NCBI RefSeq assembly: GCF_000157895.3
Contig: NC_022654.1
Coordinates: forward strand, 1-64,000
DNA length: 64,000 nucleotides
Source: Mycobacterium kansasii ATCC 12478
Lineage (GTDB): Bacteria; Actinomycetota; Actinomycetes; Mycobacteriales; Mycobacteriaceae
Reading direction: 5' to 3'
Shown here: in pieces, positions 8,286 through 16,330 of the stretch
Layout of the letters: the number at the start of each line of letters is the position of its first letter
How positions within the stretch are numbered: the stretch's first letter is position 1
Made by a program: the position numbers and the translations under genes
The notes under the pieces: model-generated
Told to the model about the DNA's origin: nothing
The model's database searches: none
What the model saw: the letters and a program-made list of their open reading frames with translations, nothing else

Positions 8286-8966
8286 ATGTCCGCATTGCGA
8301 CCGACCGGCACGGCGCGCCCGCTCCCAGCGACCGCGCGCGGTCAGCGTGCGCGCGCACAGATCGTGGACGCCGCGGCCACGTTGATGTATCACAACGGCG
8401 TGAGCACCACCAGCCTCGACGACGTGCTGACCGCCGCGGGCGCCGGCAAGGGCCAGATGTATCACTATTTCGACGGCAAGGCCGACCTGGTGGCCGCGGT
8501 GATCGAGCGGCAACTGGAGTTGGTGCTCGCCGCGCAGCAACCCGAACTCGACCACACCGACTCCTGGCAGGGCATCGACGCGTGGATGGCCCGCATCGTG
8601 CGCGAGCAATCCCGAAGGGGCGGCCCGTTCGGGTGTCCGTTGGGAACGATCGCGGCCGAGTTGAAAAACGATGACACGTTTGGCCCCAGCCTGGATGCCG
8701 CGTTCGCTCGGTGGGAAGCCCCCCTGGCGCGCGGGCTGAAGGCGATGAAGGATCGCGGCGACCTGGTGCACACGGCGAAACCGGCGCGCCTGGCCGCCAT
8801 GGTCATCGCCGCCCTGCAGGGCGGGATGTTGCTCGCCCGTGTGCGCGGAAACGTCACCGTGCTACGCGACACCCTCGACGGCGCGGTCACCGAACTTCAC
8901 CGCTGGGCGGCTACTTCAGCACCCGCCAAACCCGGATCGGCCCGCCGCAAGCGCCAAACCCGTTGA
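8286..8966 (+). CDS. TetR-family repressor of the redox/dehalogenase regulon
   Basis: A 226-residue regulator with an N-terminal TetR helix-turn-helix (ARAQIVDAAATLMYHNG, then TTSLDDVLTAAGAGKGQMYHYFDGK) and a C-terminal ligand domain with the GGPFGCPLGTIAAEL motif of the LmrA/YxaF-like subgroup. ATG 8286 is preferred to 8247 because homologues begin shortly before the basic linker; neither has a strong ribosome site. The gene is 58 bp after the peroxiredoxin-like gene. Four similar palindromes around it suggest it represses that gene, both dehalogenase-like genes, the SDR and the Prx-GAF gene. The ligand is unknown. Confidence 0.85.
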   Translation: MSALRPTGTARPLPATARGQRARAQIVDAAATLMYHNGVSTTSLDDVLTAAGAGKGQMYHYFDGKADLVAAVIERQLELVLAAQQPELDHTDSWQGIDAWMARIVREQSRRGGPFGCPLGTIAAELKNDDTFGPSLDAAFARWEAPLARGLKAMKDRGDLVHTAKPARLAAMVIAALQGGMLLARVRGNVTVLRDTLDGAVTELHRWAATSAPAKPGSARRKRQTR

Positions 8967-8970
8967 GCCG

Positions 8971-9606
8971 TCAGAACTCTCGCTGGCCTGCGCTGAGGTA
9001 ATCCTCAAGACTTTGACGGATCGCTGCGCGTCCGCGGTGCAGCAGCACCCGTTGATTGCCCGCGGTGATGTCGAGCACCTCGCAGACCTCCGCGGCGTCG
9101 AACCCGAGAAGGTCGCGCAGGGTCACCACGGCGCGTTGTCCCTCGGGTAACTTGTCCAGCTCACGCCGGGCAACCTCCAACAACTCGCGATGCAGAACCG
9201 AGCCCTCCGGGCTGTCCGGGAACGGCGCCGGCGGCTGTTTCCACGAGCCGGCGCCGGGCTCGCCGGGACGGTGAAAGCGCGCTGGATCCACGGTGGCCGC
9301 ACCGAAGTCGGTGAGGGTCTCGTTGCGCCGATGATCGCGAACCCCGCGCTGCTTGGCGATGTTTGTCAACACCGCAAAGAGCCACGTCTTGAGCGAGGAT
9401 CGGCCCTCAAAACCCCTAATGCCCTTCACCACGGCGATCCAAGTCTCTTGCACCACGTCCTCGGCTGTCGGGTGATCGGAGACGTAGGCGCGTGCGACAC
9501 GCAACAGGGCGGGCGTGTGCTCGTCGACCAGTTGAGCAAAGGCACGCTGATCACCCGCGCGAAGCCCCGTGACCAACGCCTGCTCACCGGCGATCCGGGT
9601 TACCAT
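8971..9606 (-). CDS. ECF sigma factor 1
   Basis: A 211-residue RNA polymerase sigma-70 factor of the ECF type. Region 2 is seen at residues 17-90 (FAQLVDEHTPALLRVARAYV, AEDVVQETWIAVVKGI, FEGRSSLKTWLFAVLTNIAK) and region 4 at 150-205 (LPEGQRAVVTLRDLLGF, then ITAGNQRVLLHRGRAAI). Its reading frame starts within the last codons of the upstream anti-sigma gene, so the anti-sigma is made first, an inverted order. It converges with the TetR gene with only 4 bp between stops. Sigma factor 2 at 13599-14249 is a clear paralogue. Confidence 0.9.
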   Translation of the reverse strand: MVTRIAGEQALVTGLRAGDQRAFAQLVDEHTPALLRVARAYVSDHPTAEDVVQETWIAVVKGIRGFEGRSSLKTWLFAVLTNIAKQRGVRDHRRNETLTDFGAATVDPARFHRPGEPGAGSWKQPPAPFPDSPEGSVLHRELLEVARRELDKLPEGQRAVVTLRDLLGFDAAEVCEVLDITAGNQRVLLHRGRAAIRQSLEDYLSAGQREF

Positions 9607-9899
9607 GAGCCCGCCGTCTCGGCGAAGGCGGCCAGCAGCCGGGCGCGGTAGACCGGATCGAGGTGCTCCTCACGGATGCCGCCCAGAGTGCCGACCGTGG
9701 CGTGCAACTGGTCCAAATAAGCGGCGCAGCCCTCACATCCGTGCAGATGCGTCTCAAAGCGCGCGCGATCGTCGGCATCGAGCGCGTCCTCCAGATACGC
9801 CGTGACCAGCTCGACCATCTCCTCGCACCGCAGCGGGCGCGACCGCATCACCCCGCGCCGCCGCCACCACCACCGCATCCGGCCAGCCTTAGACGTCAT
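9600..9899 (-). CDS. Zinc-finger anti-sigma factor 1
   Basis: A 99-residue protein with the ZAS motif HLHGCEGC (His-x3-Cys-x2-Cys) following LVTAYLEDALDADDRARFETH, typical of cytoplasmic zinc-binding anti-sigma factors that sense redox state. No membrane segment is present. It ends 7 bp inside the sigma factor 1 gene, so translation is coupled. Starts at 9899, 9878 or 9848 are possible; the N-terminal RWWWRRR segment is unusual for the family, and the later starts would remove it. Confidence 0.85.
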   Translation of the reverse strand: MTSKAGRMRWWWRRRGVMRSRPLRCEEMVELVTAYLEDALDADDRARFETHLHGCEGCAAYLDQLHATVGTLGGIREEHLDPVYRARLLAAFAETAGSW

Positions 9900-10017
9900 T
9901 TCTCGCCCTCGACAATCATCGGGTCCCCAGATCCCCGGTCGGCGCGGCGGAATGCCGGGCCGATGAATTCAGCGTGACACGGCCAACGGGTCGTTGCCAC
10001 CAGCCGTCACACTTTCG

Positions 10018-10911
10018 TCACGGCGCCACCTTGAGCACCTCGTGGGCGAGGAGCTCGCCGCGATCCTCCTGCAGGAAGTGCGATGCGCCTTCGATGCGCA
10101 CCTGATCGATGGCGCCGGGGATGAGGTCACAGAACACCTGACCAGCTCGGGGGAAGGGGAAGATGGGGTCCTGGTCGGAGAACGCCACCAGGGCCGGCTT
10201 CTGCCACCGCGACAGCTGGTCGATGACCGCCCGCATCTCGTTGGCCCCGACGTCGTCGCCCGTGATGGGGACAAGCAGCGGGAAGCGGGCCGCCCCGGCT
10301 TTGGACTCGGGCGTGGGGAAGGGCGCGTCGTAGGCGGCGACGACGTCGTCGGCCAGGTCGGTGGCCGTCGCACCCTGGATCACCATTCCGACCGGGAGGT
10401 CGGGGTTCTTCTCGGCGAACTCGCGCCAGGACAGGAACCCTTTGGACACCCGCCCCGTGAACAGCCCGGTGTTGAAGATCGCCAGTGCAGCCACGCGATC
10501 GGAGTGCTCGACGGCCCAGCGCAGGCCGATCGGGCCGCCCCAGTCCTGCACCACGGCCGTCGCCTGCTGCACGTCGAGGCGATCGAGCACCGCGCTGACG
10601 ATCTGCACGTGCCGGTCGAAGGTGTACCAGTTCGGGTCAGTCGGCTTGTCCGAGCGCCCGAAGCCGGCGTAGTCCGGCGCAATGACACGGTGGCCCGCGG
10701 CCACCAGCGGGCCGATCATCTTGCGGTACAGGTAAACCCAACTCGGCTCGCCGTGAAAACACACGATCGGCGTGCCCTCGCGCGGGCCCTCGTCGAGGTA
10801 ATGGATCCGCAGACCGTCAACGTCGACATAGTGCGGCGTGAAGTCATAGCCAGGCAGGTGGGCGAATCGGCCCTCCGGGGTCCGAAAAACTTCAGGCAGG
10901 CCAACGCTCAT
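10018..10911 (-). CDS. Haloalkane dehalogenase, subfamily HLD-I (DhlA/DmbB-like)
   Basis: A 297-residue alpha/beta hydrolase. It has HGEPSW (53-58), nucleophile Asp123 followed by halide-stabilising Trp124 in VQDWGGPIG, acid Asp248 in SDQDPI, and His278 in ASHFLQED, the pattern of HLD-I dehalogenases such as DhlA and mycobacterial DmbB. The reaction is hydrolytic removal of halide from haloalkanes to give the alcohol. ATG 10911 is chosen as the family start (MSVGLPEVFRTPEGRF). It is divergent from the SDR gene, with operator copy 3 between them. The cognate aldehyde/alcohol enzymes may include the SDR, which is an inference from position. Confidence 0.9.
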   Translation of the reverse strand: MSVGLPEVFRTPEGRFAHLPGYDFTPHYVDVDGLRIHYLDEGPREGTPIVCFHGEPSWVYLYRKMIGPLVAAGHRVIAPDYAGFGRSDKPTDPNWYTFDRHVQIVSAVLDRLDVQQATAVVQDWGGPIGLRWAVEHSDRVAALAIFNTGLFTGRVSKGFLSWREFAEKNPDLPVGMVIQGATATDLADDVVAAYDAPFPTPESKAGAARFPLLVPITGDDVGANEMRAVIDQLSRWQKPALVAFSDQDPIFPFPRAGQVFCDLIPGAIDQVRIEGASHFLQEDRGELLAHEVLKVAP

Positions 10912-10950
10912 CGGGCAGCTCCAGGTGTGAGGCAGGTGATCGTGATGTAG

Positions 10951-10966
10951 TGTACCGAACGGTAAA
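10951..10966. promoter_or_regulatory. TetR-type operator, copy 3
   Basis: TGTACCGAACGGTAAA, arms complementary at six of seven positions. It is centred between the divergent HLD-I and SDR genes (40 bp and 28 bp from the starts), so one site could control both. Confidence 0.65.
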
Positions 10967-10993
10967 GTCAGACTTTCGGCGGTCGGAGCGGCG

Positions 10994-11938
10994 ATGACAC
11001 GGACGGATCGGGCCATTCTCATCACGGGCGCGAATTCCGGGATCGGCAAGGAGATCGCACGGCAACTGGCACTGCGCGGCGCATTTTCGACAATCTTCCT
11101 CGCGTGTCGCAACCTCACGCGAGCCGCGTCGGCACGATCCGACCTCGAGCGCGCCACGAACACCGCGCTGTTCGAAATCCTGCACATGGACGTCGCCGAT
11201 CCCGGATCTGTGCAATCGGCCCTCGACACGATCACCAAACCGCTGCACACCGTCGTCTTGAACGCTGGCGGCCTCGGCGGGCCAAAACCATTGGCGCTCA
11301 ACGACCATGGTGTCACCGAGGTCTTCGCCGCAAACGTGCTGGGGCACGTGATGCTGCTGGAGGCGCTGATCCAGCGTGAAATGTTAACCGCCGCCGCCGT
11401 GCTGACCGGCAGCGAGGCTGCCCGTGGTGTTGTTCAATTGCGCATCCCACCCCCAACCTTCGCCCACCATTCCGCCGACGAGTTCGCCGGCGTCATCGAC
11501 GGATCCTTCTACACCGGCAGGCGCGCCACCGCGATGCTGGCTTACGCCCACGCGAAATATCTTGGTGCACTGTGGATATCGGCCCTGGCACGCCGCCATC
11601 CCGACCTTCGTCTGCTCACCGTGAGCCCGGGCAACACCGCAGGCACCAACGCGTTCGAGCACACCAACCCGATAGTGAGGACCGTCATGAGCCGCGTCGT
11701 GATGCCCTACATCGCACCGCTGTTCGGCCTTGCGCACAAGCTCGACGTCGGCGCGCGACGTCTGGTTGACGCAATCGTCGATGACTCGTACCGCAGCGGA
11801 GTGTTCTACGCCAGTGGCGCCGGGAAGCTCACCGGGCCCGTCGTCGACCAGGCGACGATCCTGGCAGACTTCGCCGACACCACGATCCAAGATCGCGCCG
11901 ACGAAGCCATCCACCGATTTGTCGCCGCCGCTCGCTGA
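10994..11938 (+). CDS. Short-chain dehydrogenase/reductase
   Basis: A 314-residue SDR with the nucleotide-binding motif TGANSGIG (residues 11-18), the NAG motif (VLNAGG) and the catalytic pair in YAHAKYLG. It resembles the retinol-dehydrogenase/protochlorophyllide-reductase-like SDRs in length. It oxidises or reduces a carbonyl or alcohol with NAD(P); the substrate is not predictable. It shares the promoter region and operator copy 3 with the HLD-I dehalogenase, so oxidation of a dehalogenation product is a reasonable guess. It converges with the Prx-GAF gene with no gap between stops. Confidence 0.85.
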   Translation: MTRTDRAILITGANSGIGKEIARQLALRGAFSTIFLACRNLTRAASARSDLERATNTALFEILHMDVADPGSVQSALDTITKPLHTVVLNAGGLGGPKPLALNDHGVTEVFAANVLGHVMLLEALIQREMLTAAAVLTGSEAARGVVQLRIPPPTFAHHSADEFAGVIDGSFYTGRRATAMLAYAHAKYLGALWISALARRHPDLRLLTVSPGNTAGTNAFEHTNPIVRTVMSRVVMPYIAPLFGLAHKLDVGARRLVDAIVDDSYRSGVFYASGAGKLTGPVVDQATILADFADTTIQDRADEAIHRFVAAAR

Positions 11939-13108
11939 CTACCGATCATCGGTGACAAGCGCCGACGGGTCGGCTGCCACGATCGCCTCCACCTCGATGC
12001 GCAGCGCGTCGAGGTGGTCGCGGGCGGCCCCGTCATAGTCGCGTGCGTGGTCATCAAGAACACACACCGTCCCCACCACGTGCCCGCCGGCGTCTCGGAC
12101 CGGCATCCCGAGGTAATTACTCAAGCCGAACTCGGTCTCATCCTCGTTGCCCGCGAAGGTGTCATCGAGGCGGGAGTCACGCACGAAGATCGCCTCCCCG
12201 CCGTCGACCACCCGTTCGCAATACAGCGGCACCCGATCCGGTGCGGCGCCGGCCTTGGAGCCTGCGGCGCCCACCCGATAGAAGGCGGTGCCCGGGCCCG
12301 CCGTCGCCGCGACGACCATGGAATCGGGGTCCGAGCGCATGACCAGAACGGACTTGACACCGAGTTCGTCGGCCAGTTCTTCCAGGCGGGGCGCCACCGG
12401 GGCAAGAGAAGGTGTGGTCGCCGCTGACGTGGCCGCGCGGCCAAGAACACGGTCGACCGCCGCCAAGATGTCTTCAGGCTCGGTGCGCGTGGCGTAATTA
12501 GGATGCACGTCGATCCACCGCAACACCGACTCGGCATCGACGATCGCCACCGTGGGCATCGGCAGCGCAACGGTGCCGTCGGCGTTCACCGCCGCAAGAT
12601 CAAGCCCCAGCTGCTTCTGCGCGGCCTGCGCTTCGTCGCTGGGCGCGATAACGATGCCCAACGCGGCGGCGATGCGGTTGCCCGGATCGGAGAGCACCGC
12701 GAAGCTCAGCTCATTGGCCTGCTGCATCGACACCGAACCATCCGGGCTCTGCGGGCTGATGGCCACCAGACGAACGCCGCGGGCCTCCAGCGCCGGCACC
12801 AAATCCTGTTCGTAAACGCGCAGCGCGATGTTGCAATACGGGCACCACGCCCCCCGATAGAAGACCACGACCGTGGGTGCTCCGGCCAGCACGTCGGCCG
12901 ACGAGACTGACGTCCCGTCCGCCCCAATGAGCTCAGCGATCGGGAATCGCGTCCCAGGCACGGCCACCGACGCCGGCACCCCGGCCGCCTGGAGCTCGCG
13001 CTGGTCGGCGGCGAAGACCTCGAGCACCTCAGGCGGAGCCACGCCGGCCAACTGCTCCGCCAATTCTGCGACCTTCTCGCTGAAAGTGGTGAACTTAGAG
13101 CTTGTCAT
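11939..13108 (-). CDS. Peroxiredoxin-GAF domain fusion protein
   Basis: A 389-residue two-domain protein. Residues about 45-215 form an AhpC/TSA peroxiredoxin-like domain with YRGAWCPYCNIAL (CPYC, a thioredoxin-type CxxC pair) and PMPTVAIVDAESVLRWIDVHPNYATRTEP. Residues about 235-385 form a GAF domain (PLYCERVVDGGEAIFVRDSRLD, then FGLSNYLGMPVRDAGGHVVGTVCVLD). The N-terminal domain should reduce peroxides or disulfides; the GAF domain may bind a small ligand and regulate it. Operator copy 4 is upstream. The fusion is unusual and suggests a self-regulated or sensory peroxiredoxin. Confidence 0.85.
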   Translation of the reverse strand: MTSSKFTTFSEKVAELAEQLAGVAPPEVLEVFAADQRELQAAGVPASVAVPGTRFPIAELIGADGTSVSSADVLAGAPTVVVFYRGAWCPYCNIALRVYEQDLVPALEARGVRLVAISPQSPDGSVSMQQANELSFAVLSDPGNRIAAALGIVIAPSDEAQAAQKQLGLDLAAVNADGTVALPMPTVAIVDAESVLRWIDVHPNYATRTEPEDILAAVDRVLGRAATSAATTPSLAPVAPRLEELADELGVKSVLVMRSDPDSMVVAATAGPGTAFYRVGAAGSKAGAAPDRVPLYCERVVDGGEAIFVRDSRLDDTFAGNEDETEFGLSNYLGMPVRDAGGHVVGTVCVLDDHARDYDGAARDHLDALRIEVEAIVAADPSALVTDDR

Positions 13109-13164
13109 AGCACGCCTTCCCCGTCGGTGGTGTCATCGAGCCTGTCGACAGCGATCTCGCCTAG

Positions 13165-13180
13165 TGTACCAAACAGTACA
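13165..13180. promoter_or_regulatory. TetR-type operator, copy 4
   Basis: TGTACCAAACAGTACA, arms complementary at five of seven positions, 57 bp upstream of the Prx-GAF start. The weakest of the four copies but with the same outer TGTAC/GTACA half-sites. Confidence 0.6.
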
Positions 13181-13336
13181 GACGATGAACTCGCTTGAGC
13201 ACCAAGCCCTGTCGGGTCCGAACGCACAACTGGCGGGGACTCGAGTTTCGTTGTCCCCCGCGCAGCCATGGGCCATCATCGGCGGCATGCGACGTTCGGG
13301 GGCATCGAGTTCGGCGTGGATTTGCACACGATGGCC

Positions 13337-13606
13337 CTAGCTACGGCCCCGCCGTCGCAGCTCGGCGACCAGAGCGTCGAAGTTCGCCGGGCGCACCTGC
13401 ACCGCGTCGTCGCGCGCGGCGGCAGTGATCTTGACGGTGCGGCGAATCTGGTCGATGAAGACTCGGCAGGCTTCGCAGCCGCGTCGGTGTTGTTCGAACC
13501 GGCGCAGGTCTGTGTTACTCAGTGCGTCATCGAGATACGTCGTGACCAGCTCGATCACGTCGCTGCACGCCAGTTGCAGTTCGTTGGTGATGAATTCGTC
13601 AGTCAT
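13337..13606 (-). CDS. Zinc-finger anti-sigma factor 2
   Basis: An 89-residue protein with the ZAS motif HRRGCEAC (His-x3-Cys-x2-Cys) after LVTTYLDDALSNTDLRRFEQ. It starts 8 bp inside the end of the sigma factor 2 gene and so is coupled to it, in the standard sigma-then-anti-sigma order. No membrane segment. It is a close paralogue of anti-sigma 1. ATG 13606 (MTDEFITNEL) is preferred to 13648, which lies well inside sigma. Confidence 0.85.
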   Translation of the reverse strand: MTDEFITNELQLACSDVIELVTTYLDDALSNTDLRRFEQHRRGCEACRVFIDQIRRTVKITAAARDDAVQVRPANFDALVAELRRRGRS

Positions 13607-14249
13607 CGAGATACTCCTCCAGCGCAGCCCGCAGGGCGGCGCGCCCACGATGCAGCAGCACGCGTTGATTGACCGCCGAGATCCCCAACGCGTCGCAGAT
13701 TTCCTCGCTCGTCCAGCCCTCGACGTCGCGCATCGAGACCACCTCGCGTTGCGCGTCTGGCAGTTTGGCCAAGGCGTGCGAGATCAAGGTGCGCACTTCG
13801 CGAGAAAGCAGTCGTTGCTCTGGCAACAGGTCCCACCTTGCGGGCACGTCAGACCAGTGGTGGGCACCCAGTTCGGCGTGAACCATCCGGTTGGGATCTA
13901 CCGACGGGTACGGATCCGCCTCCGGACCTGCGACGGCAAATGGCACGGTGCGCCCCTGTGTTCGGGCCAGCGTCCGTATTCGGTTGAGCATGATGCGGAA
14001 CACCCACGTCTTGACCGTCGAACGACCTTCGAAGCTCCCGATCGTGCGAACCACCGACGTCCACGTGTCTTGCACGGCATCTTCTGCAATGGACGCCGAC
14101 AGGTAGATCCGCGCCATGCGGACCAGGGGTGCATGCATCGTGTCGACCAGTAGGCGGAATGCTTCGGTGTCCCCGGCCCGCAACGCGTCGACGAACTCGT
14201 CCTCGCTAGCCCACCGGTCGTCGACGACCGTGCGGATGTGTTCGCCCAT
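13599..14249 (-). CDS. ECF sigma factor 2
   Basis: A 216-residue ECF sigma factor. Region 2 covers about residues 20-92 (FRLLVDTMHAPLVRMARIYL, AEDAVQDTWTSVVRTIGSFEGRS split across the helix, and TVKTWVFRIMLNRI). Region 4 covers about 155-210 (LPDAQREVVSMRDVEGW, ISAVNQRVLLHRGRAAL). It shares the NQRVLLHRGRAA block with sigma factor 1. It is divergent from the AhpD-like gene at 14382, which is a likely target together with its own promoter. The anti-sigma overlaps its 3' end. Confidence 0.9.
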   Translation of the reverse strand: MGEHIRTVVDDRWASEDEFVDALRAGDTEAFRLLVDTMHAPLVRMARIYLSASIAEDAVQDTWTSVVRTIGSFEGRSTVKTWVFRIMLNRIRTLARTQGRTVPFAVAGPEADPYPSVDPNRMVHAELGAHHWSDVPARWDLLPEQRLLSREVRTLISHALAKLPDAQREVVSMRDVEGWTSEEICDALGISAVNQRVLLHRGRAALRAALEEYLDD

Positions 14250-14381
14250 TACCCAGCACCGCTCCCCAGCCGAAATTGCGGCCCGTGTAACAGATCAGCT
14301 GCACGGGCGTCTAACCAGTGGCCTCATCGATCTGGCATGCGGTGTAAGGCCATCAACCCGAACAATACTGGAGGAGAACCA

Positions 14382-14918
14382 ATGAGCACGCTGTCCCTTG
14401 TCACCGACGCCGACGCGACCAACGACCAGGCCGAGGCGTTGGCCTCCGTGCAGCAGGCATTGGGCACGATTCCCAACCTCACCCGCGCGATGGTGCACAG
14501 TCCGGCGCTGCTGCGCGGATATCTCGGTTTGGCCGGCGCTCTCGACCGCGGAACGCTGCCGGGCTCCACCCGCGAACGCCTCGCCATCGCCATCGCACAG
14601 GCCAATGGGTGCTCGTATTGCCTGTCCGCACACAGCTACCTGGGTGAAAAGGCGGCGGGACTCAGCGCCGATCAAATCGGGTCGGCGCGCAAAGCAGATG
14701 CGGACGACCCCAAAACCGCCGCGATCCTTGCATTCGCGGTGGCCGTCAACGAACACCGCGGCCACATCGATGACGCCGATCTGGAAAACGCGCGCCGCGC
14801 AGGTCTGACCGACGCCGAGATCGCCGAAGTCATTGGCCACGTGGGCCTTAACGTGCTGACGAACTACTTCAACAACGTCGCGCACACCGAAATCGACTTC
14901 CCAATCGTGCAGCCGTGA
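14382..14918 (+). CDS. AhpD-like carboxymuconolactone decarboxylase-family peroxidase
   Basis: A 178-residue all-helical protein with the AhpD core motif CSYCLSAH (Cys-x2-Cys-x3-His, near residue 80), embedded in RERLAIAIAQANG upstream and followed by a long helical domain. Family members reduce peroxides or disulfides through the CxxC pair. The ATG is set by GGAGGA eight bases upstream. It is divergent from ECF sigma factor 2, separated by about 130 bp, and is followed by a strong GC hairpin, so it is a single-gene transcript. Control by sigma factor 2 is an inference. Confidence 0.88.
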   Translation: MSTLSLVTDADATNDQAEALASVQQALGTIPNLTRAMVHSPALLRGYLGLAGALDRGTLPGSTRERLAIAIAQANGCSYCLSAHSYLGEKAAGLSADQIGSARKADADDPKTAAILAFAVAVNEHRGHIDDADLENARRAGLTDAEIAEVIGHVGLNVLTNYFNNVAHTEIDFPIVQP

Positions 14919-14926
14919 ACCGCACG

Positions 14927-14960
14927 GCCTGGCGGGTCACGCGACCGCGGCCCGCCAGGC
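14927..14960 (+). terminator. GC-rich hairpin terminator
   Basis: GCCTGGCGGG (14927-14936) pairs perfectly with CCCGCCAGGC (14951-14960) over 10 bp with a 14-nt loop, nine bases after the AhpD-like stop. There is no T-tract, as is common for mycobacterial terminators. Confidence 0.7.
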
Positions 14961-15232
14961 CAGCCGTCACACGACACGTGCGGTGCCGGGGTCATCCTCG
15001 AAGACCGCGGCAGGGCGGCCTCTCCGATGTGAAACGGAGAGGCGCCAGAATCCGAGCCCGATACTTGACGGCGACGGCTATCACGCCCACGTCGTCACAC
15101 GTCCATCGTGTCGCGGCGAGTGGGCCTGAATACCCGCTCCATGACGGAAGCGACTGCAGCTGAGGCGATTTCCGGTCAACCTGGCGGGCGCCGCTGTGGT
15201 CAGCGAGGCCAACACCTTGTCCTGACAGTCGA
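14961..15232. other. Intergenic DNA without a supported gene
   Basis: Between the AhpD-like hairpin and the ssuD stop. Short frames are present on both strands but none has a ribosome site, a recognisable motif or a domain. It separates two converging transcripts. Confidence 0.5.
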
Positions 15233-16330
15233 TCACCAGCCGCCGGGGATCACCTTCGGCTGTAGGCTGTTCACCTTCGGTTCGAAGGGCAGCTGCGGGA
15301 ACAGCGTCTCAGCGACCCGGTAGCACTCCTCGAGGTGCGGATACCCGGAGAGGATGAACGTGTCGATGCCGATGTCGTGGTACTCCATGATCCGGTCACG
15401 GACCTCCTCGACACTGCCCACCAGCGCGGTGCCGGCCCCGCCGGTGACCAGACCGACGCCTGCCCAGAGGTTGGGGCTCACCTCGAGGTGCTCCCTCGAG
15501 CCACGGTGCAGGGCCACCATGCGGCGTTGGCCTTCCGACTCAGAGCGGGCCAGCGCCGCCTGGGAGGCGGCGACGTCCTCGTCGCGCACGTAGCGGATCA
15601 AGTCATCGGCGGCCGCCCACGCTTCTCTGCTCGTTTCCCGCACAATGGTGTGTAGCCGGATGCCGAAGGTGACTCGTCGCCCGGCAGCGTGTGCCTTGGC
15701 CCGCATCTCGTCGAGTTTCGGCTGCACCTGCTCCGGTGGTTCGCCCCACGTCAGCACGGTGTCGATCCATTTCGCGGCGAACGCTTGCCCAGCGCCAGAG
15801 GAGGCGCCGCACATCAGCGGAGGGTGCGGCTCCTGCAGGGGAAGGTAGTGAAGCTGCCCCCCTTCGATGCGGACATATCGGCCGTTCATGTCCACGGTCT
15901 TGCCCTGCAGCAGGTCGGTCCACGCCTGGATGTACTCGTCGGCCTGCTCATAGCGTTGGCCATGCGACAGGAAGACACCGTCGCCGGCCAGTTCGACCGG
16001 ATCGCCTCCACAGACCACGTTGACGGTGAGCCGACCCCTGCTGTAGCGGTCGAAGGCCGAGGCCATTCGAGCCGTCATCGACGGGGTCGACTGCCCGGGC
16101 CTGACAGCGACGATGAATCGCAGGCTCGTGGTCTCGGGTGCCAGAAACGACGCGGTGATCCATGCGTCTTCACACACCGAGCCCGTCGGGACCAGCACTC
16201 CGACATAGCCCAGATCGTCTGCGGCCTGCGCGATTTGGGTGATGTAACGCAGGTTAGCCGCCCGCGCCCGGTGCATCGTCGACAGGTGTGGGCCGTCGGT
16301 GTGGGTGGGGATGTACCAGTAGATGTCCAT
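15233..16330 (-). CDS. ssuD: FMN-dependent alkanesulfonate monooxygenase
   Basis: A 365-residue bacterial-luciferase-like monooxygenase of the SsuD type. Visible family motifs are TGSVCEDAWITASFLAPETTSLRFIV split around residue 60, VAVRPGQSTP, FDRYSRGRLTVNVV, GHGQRYEQADEY-type FLSHGQRYEQADEYIQ and the C-terminal ILSGYPHLEECYRVAE. It cleaves alkanesulfonates with FMNH2 and O2 to sulfite and an aldehyde. The ATG has a strong GGAGGCAGGA upstream. It ends the ssuACBD operon; no SsuE flavin reductase is nearby, so the reduced flavin must come from elsewhere. Confidence 0.92.
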   Translation of the reverse strand: MDIYWYIPTHTDGPHLSTMHRARAANLRYITQIAQAADDLGYVGVLVPTGSVCEDAWITASFLAPETTSLRFIVAVRPGQSTPSMTARMASAFDRYSRGRLTVNVVCGGDPVELAGDGVFLSHGQRYEQADEYIQAWTDLLQGKTVDMNGRYVRIEGGQLHYLPLQEPHPPLMCGASSGAGQAFAAKWIDTVLTWGEPPEQVQPKLDEMRAKAHAAGRRVTFGIRLHTIVRETSREAWAAADDLIRYVRDEDVAASQAALARSESEGQRRMVALHRGSREHLEVSPNLWAGVGLVTGGAGTALVGSVEEVRDRIMEYHDIGIDTFILSGYPHLEECYRVAETLFPQLPFEPKVNSLQPKVIPGGW

